Below are positions 62,540 through 64,000 of a stretch of DNA of 64,000 nucleotides, in pieces. This DNA is from Maribacter sp. GTDB lineage: Bacteria > Bacteroidota > Bacteroidia > Flavobacteriales > Flavobacteriaceae. How positions within the stretch are numbered: the stretch's first letter is position 1; each line of letters starts with the position of its first letter. The stretch lies in NCBI GenBank assembly GCA_011050675.1, contig DRFI01000028.1, positions 1 to 64,000 on the forward strand, written 5' to 3'. The notes under the pieces are model-generated. The model did not search any database and was not told where the DNA came from. It worked only from the letters and a program-made list of their open reading frames with translations. The translations under genes were made by a program, and so were the position numbers.

Positions 62540-63673
62540 ATGTCCGGAATCTACATCCATATTCCATTTTGTAAACAAGCATGTCACTATTGTGATTTTC
62601 ATTTTTCTACCACTATGGGGAAGAAAGAAGCGATGGTGAGTGCATTATGCAGAGAATTGGAACTACGAAAAGATGAGTTCTCTAATGTCGTTGTAGAGAC
62701 AATCTATTTTGGTGGTGGTACACCTTCTGTTTTAGAGACTGAGGAAATTGAGCAGTTGATAGCTGCGGTTCGTGAACATTATGATGTTGTAGACAATCCG
62801 GAAATTACGTTAGAGGCGAATCCTGATGATTTATCTGAAGAGAAAATTCTGCAATTGGCAGATAGCCCTATAAATAGGTTGAGTATCGGAATTCAATCGT
62901 TTTTTGAAGAGGATTTAAAATTAATGAACAGGGCTCATAACGCTTTGGAGGCGGAAAAAAGTCTTCAATTGGCTAGTGAGCATTTCGATAACATTTCCAT
63001 TGACCTTATTTATGGAATGCCAAACATGACTTTAGAGCGTTGGAAACAGAATATTGATAAAGCACTCGGTTTCGGGATTCCGCATATCTCAAGTTATGCC
63101 CTTACGGTAGAGCCGAAAACTGCACTGGCGAAGTTTGTGGAGGATGGATTGATTACGCCCGCCACCGATGAAGAAACCCAAGAGCATTTTAACCTGTTAA
63201 ACGAAACTTTACTTGCAGCAGGATTTGATTGTTATGAGATTTCCAACTTTGGAAAACCAGGATACTATTCTAAGAATAACTCCGCATATTGGCAACAGAA
63301 GAAATATTTAGGTATTGGTCCGTCCGCACATTCTTTTGACGGAATACGAAGAGGATGGAATATTAATAACAATCCTAAATACATAAAATCTATTGGCGAA
63401 GAGATACTGCCAATGGAGGTTGAGGTACTTTCTGCAACAGATAAATACAATGAGTATATTATGACAGGTTTGCGTACTATTTGGGGAGTATCTTTAAGTA
63501 GAATTTCCACTGAATTCGGACCTAAATTTAAAGAGTATGCTTTAATGCAAGCTGATAAATATATAAATCAACATTTGCTTTTTGTTGATGGAGACATCCT
63601 CAAAACAACCAAAAAAGGAATGTTTTTAGCAGATGGTTTAGCCGCAGATTTGTTTATGGTTAACCTAAAGTAA
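62540..63673 (+). CDS. hemW: Radical SAM haem chaperone HemW (coproporphyrinogen III oxidase-like)
   Basis: The 377-residue protein has the radical SAM motif C11-x3-C15-x2-C18 in IPFCKQACHYCDF, then IYFGGGTPSVLE, LEANPDDLSEEK and RLSIGIQSFFEEDL, plus the HemN C-terminal domain. HemW binds haem and inserts it into respiratory enzymes; HemN itself is longer and has an N-terminal extension absent here. The ATG lies 3 bases beyond the inverted repeat of the S23 unit, so its ribosome-binding region lies within that repeat. Confidence 0.93.
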   Translation: MSGIYIHIPFCKQACHYCDFHFSTTMGKKEAMVSALCRELELRKDEFSNVVVETIYFGGGTPSVLETEEIEQLIAAVREHYDVVDNPEITLEANPDDLSEEKILQLADSPINRLSIGIQSFFEEDLKLMNRAHNALEAEKSLQLASEHFDNISIDLIYGMPNMTLERWKQNIDKALGFGIPHISSYALTVEPKTALAKFVEDGLITPATDEETQEHFNLLNETLLAAGFDCYEISNFGKPGYYSKNNSAYWQQKKYLGIGPSAHSFDGIRRGWNINNNPKYIKSIGEEILPMEVEVLSATDKYNEYIMTGLRTIWGVSLSRISTEFGPKFKEYALMQADKYINQHLLFVDGDILKTTKKGMFLADGLAADLFMVNLK

Positions 63674-63744
63674 CGTTTAAAAAGTTGTAATTTCCTTACT
63701 TCAAAGCCAATGTTATTATCCCTTTGAAAGCTTATTGATTGACC

Positions 63745-64000
63745 ATGAGTATTATGAAAACTACCATATTTTACGAAAATAAAAACTACAACATAGATTT
63801 ATCTGAGCCGCTAGATATATCTATACCTATTACTGGTAAAAAGGATAATGTAAATGCATGGTATATAGATGCTCCAAAATTTACACCGCATACCGATGGT
63901 GATTTTATAGGAAGTATCGCCGCAGGATCTAGCACCAATTTTTATGATATATGGTTTAACCCACATTCGCATGGTACACATACAGAATGTGTAGGGCATA
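63745..64000 (+). CDS. Cyclase-family (kynurenine formamidase-like) protein, partial
   Basis: An ATG at 63745 opens a frame that stays open to the window end (85 residues seen). IDLSEPLDISIPITG and the metal-binding FNPHSHGTHTECVGH (H74, H76, H79) match the putative cyclase/kynurenine formamidase family. The rest lies outside the window. A second in-frame ATG is at 63754. Its substrate cannot be stated from this part. Confidence 0.85.
   Translation, partial: MSIMKTTIFYENKNYNIDLSEPLDISIPITGKKDNVNAWYIDAPKFTPHTDGDFIGSIAAGSSTNFYDIWFNPHSHGTHTECVGH

Noticed and set aside
63811..63999. Minus-strand open frame at the window end
   Set aside because: The plus strand has a clear cyclase-family frame with its metal-binding histidines over the same bases.

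Overview
The window is chromosomal DNA from a member of the Bacteroidetes, most probably a marine Flavobacteriaceae of the Zobellia/Maribacter type. The evidence is the low GC content, promoters of the TTG-N19-TANNTTTG kind (clear ahead of tRNA-Asp and rpsP), a SusC/SusD pair, a DnaE with a built-in proofreading exonuclease, a long-tailed bS16, a four-gene hut operon of the Bacteroidetes type, and many Tat- or lipoprotein-signal catabolic enzymes. No genus can be fixed from the sequence alone.

Layout. (1) 1-2.87 kb is the end of a genomic island: an IS110-type transposase tail broken by a stop codon, about 890 bp of hairpin-bearing non-coding DNA, and a tyrosine integrase beside the 3' end of tRNA-Asp(GTC). 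(2) 3.0-10.55 kb is core: DUF58 protein, thioredoxin, DNA polymerase III alpha, rpsP and rimM. (3) 10.7-32.5 kb is an accessory catabolic block. Its plus-strand arm is a planctomycete-like set: a DUF1549/DUF1553 cytochrome protein, a DUF1501 protein, a beta-propeller, two proteins sharing a CHB_HEX/discoidin-like module (one also carrying DUF2231 and a haem c motif), and a sulfatase. The convergent minus-strand arm holds a CBM9-like protein, a GHL10-type glycosidase-like lipoprotein, SusC, SusD and a giant FG-GAP/ASPIC lipoprotein. A LytS-type kinase and LytTR regulator are divergent from this arm. The parts look like a surface system for binding, desulfating and oxidatively attacking a complex glycan; the substrate is unknown. 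(4) 32.6-46 kb returns to core and scattered metabolic genes: trmN6, a glutaryl-CoA-dehydrogenase-like enzyme, GH1 beta-glucosidase, a glycosyltransferase and LpxH-like pair, an FdhF/YdeP molybdoenzyme, a nucleotidyltransferase, a GH109-like Gfo/Idh/MocA protein, a permease and a Tat-exported aminotransferase. (5) 46.5-57.8 kb has an Lrp regulator, a second Gfo/Idh/MocA protein, a small export protein, a candidate structured small RNA, the hutH-hutI-hutU-hutG operon with a divergent LysR gene, a nitroreductase and a DUF456 protein. (6) 58-64 kb has a BlaI-type repressor with three dyad operators, an M56/TonB fusion protein, a TPR protein, a TonB-C lipoprotein, ruvC, a small inverted-repeat-bounded unit carrying a four-helix-bundle (S23/IVP) gene, hemW, and the start of a cyclase-family gene that runs off the end.

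The strongest candidates for something undescribed are the S23-type unit at 62039-62536, which fits exactly between the ruvC stop and the hemW start and has 33-bp inverted ends, and the planctomycete-like oxidative/sulfatase block joined to a SusCD locus. Secondary candidates are the BlaI operator array with its M56-TonB operon and the candidate RNA near 49.6 kb.
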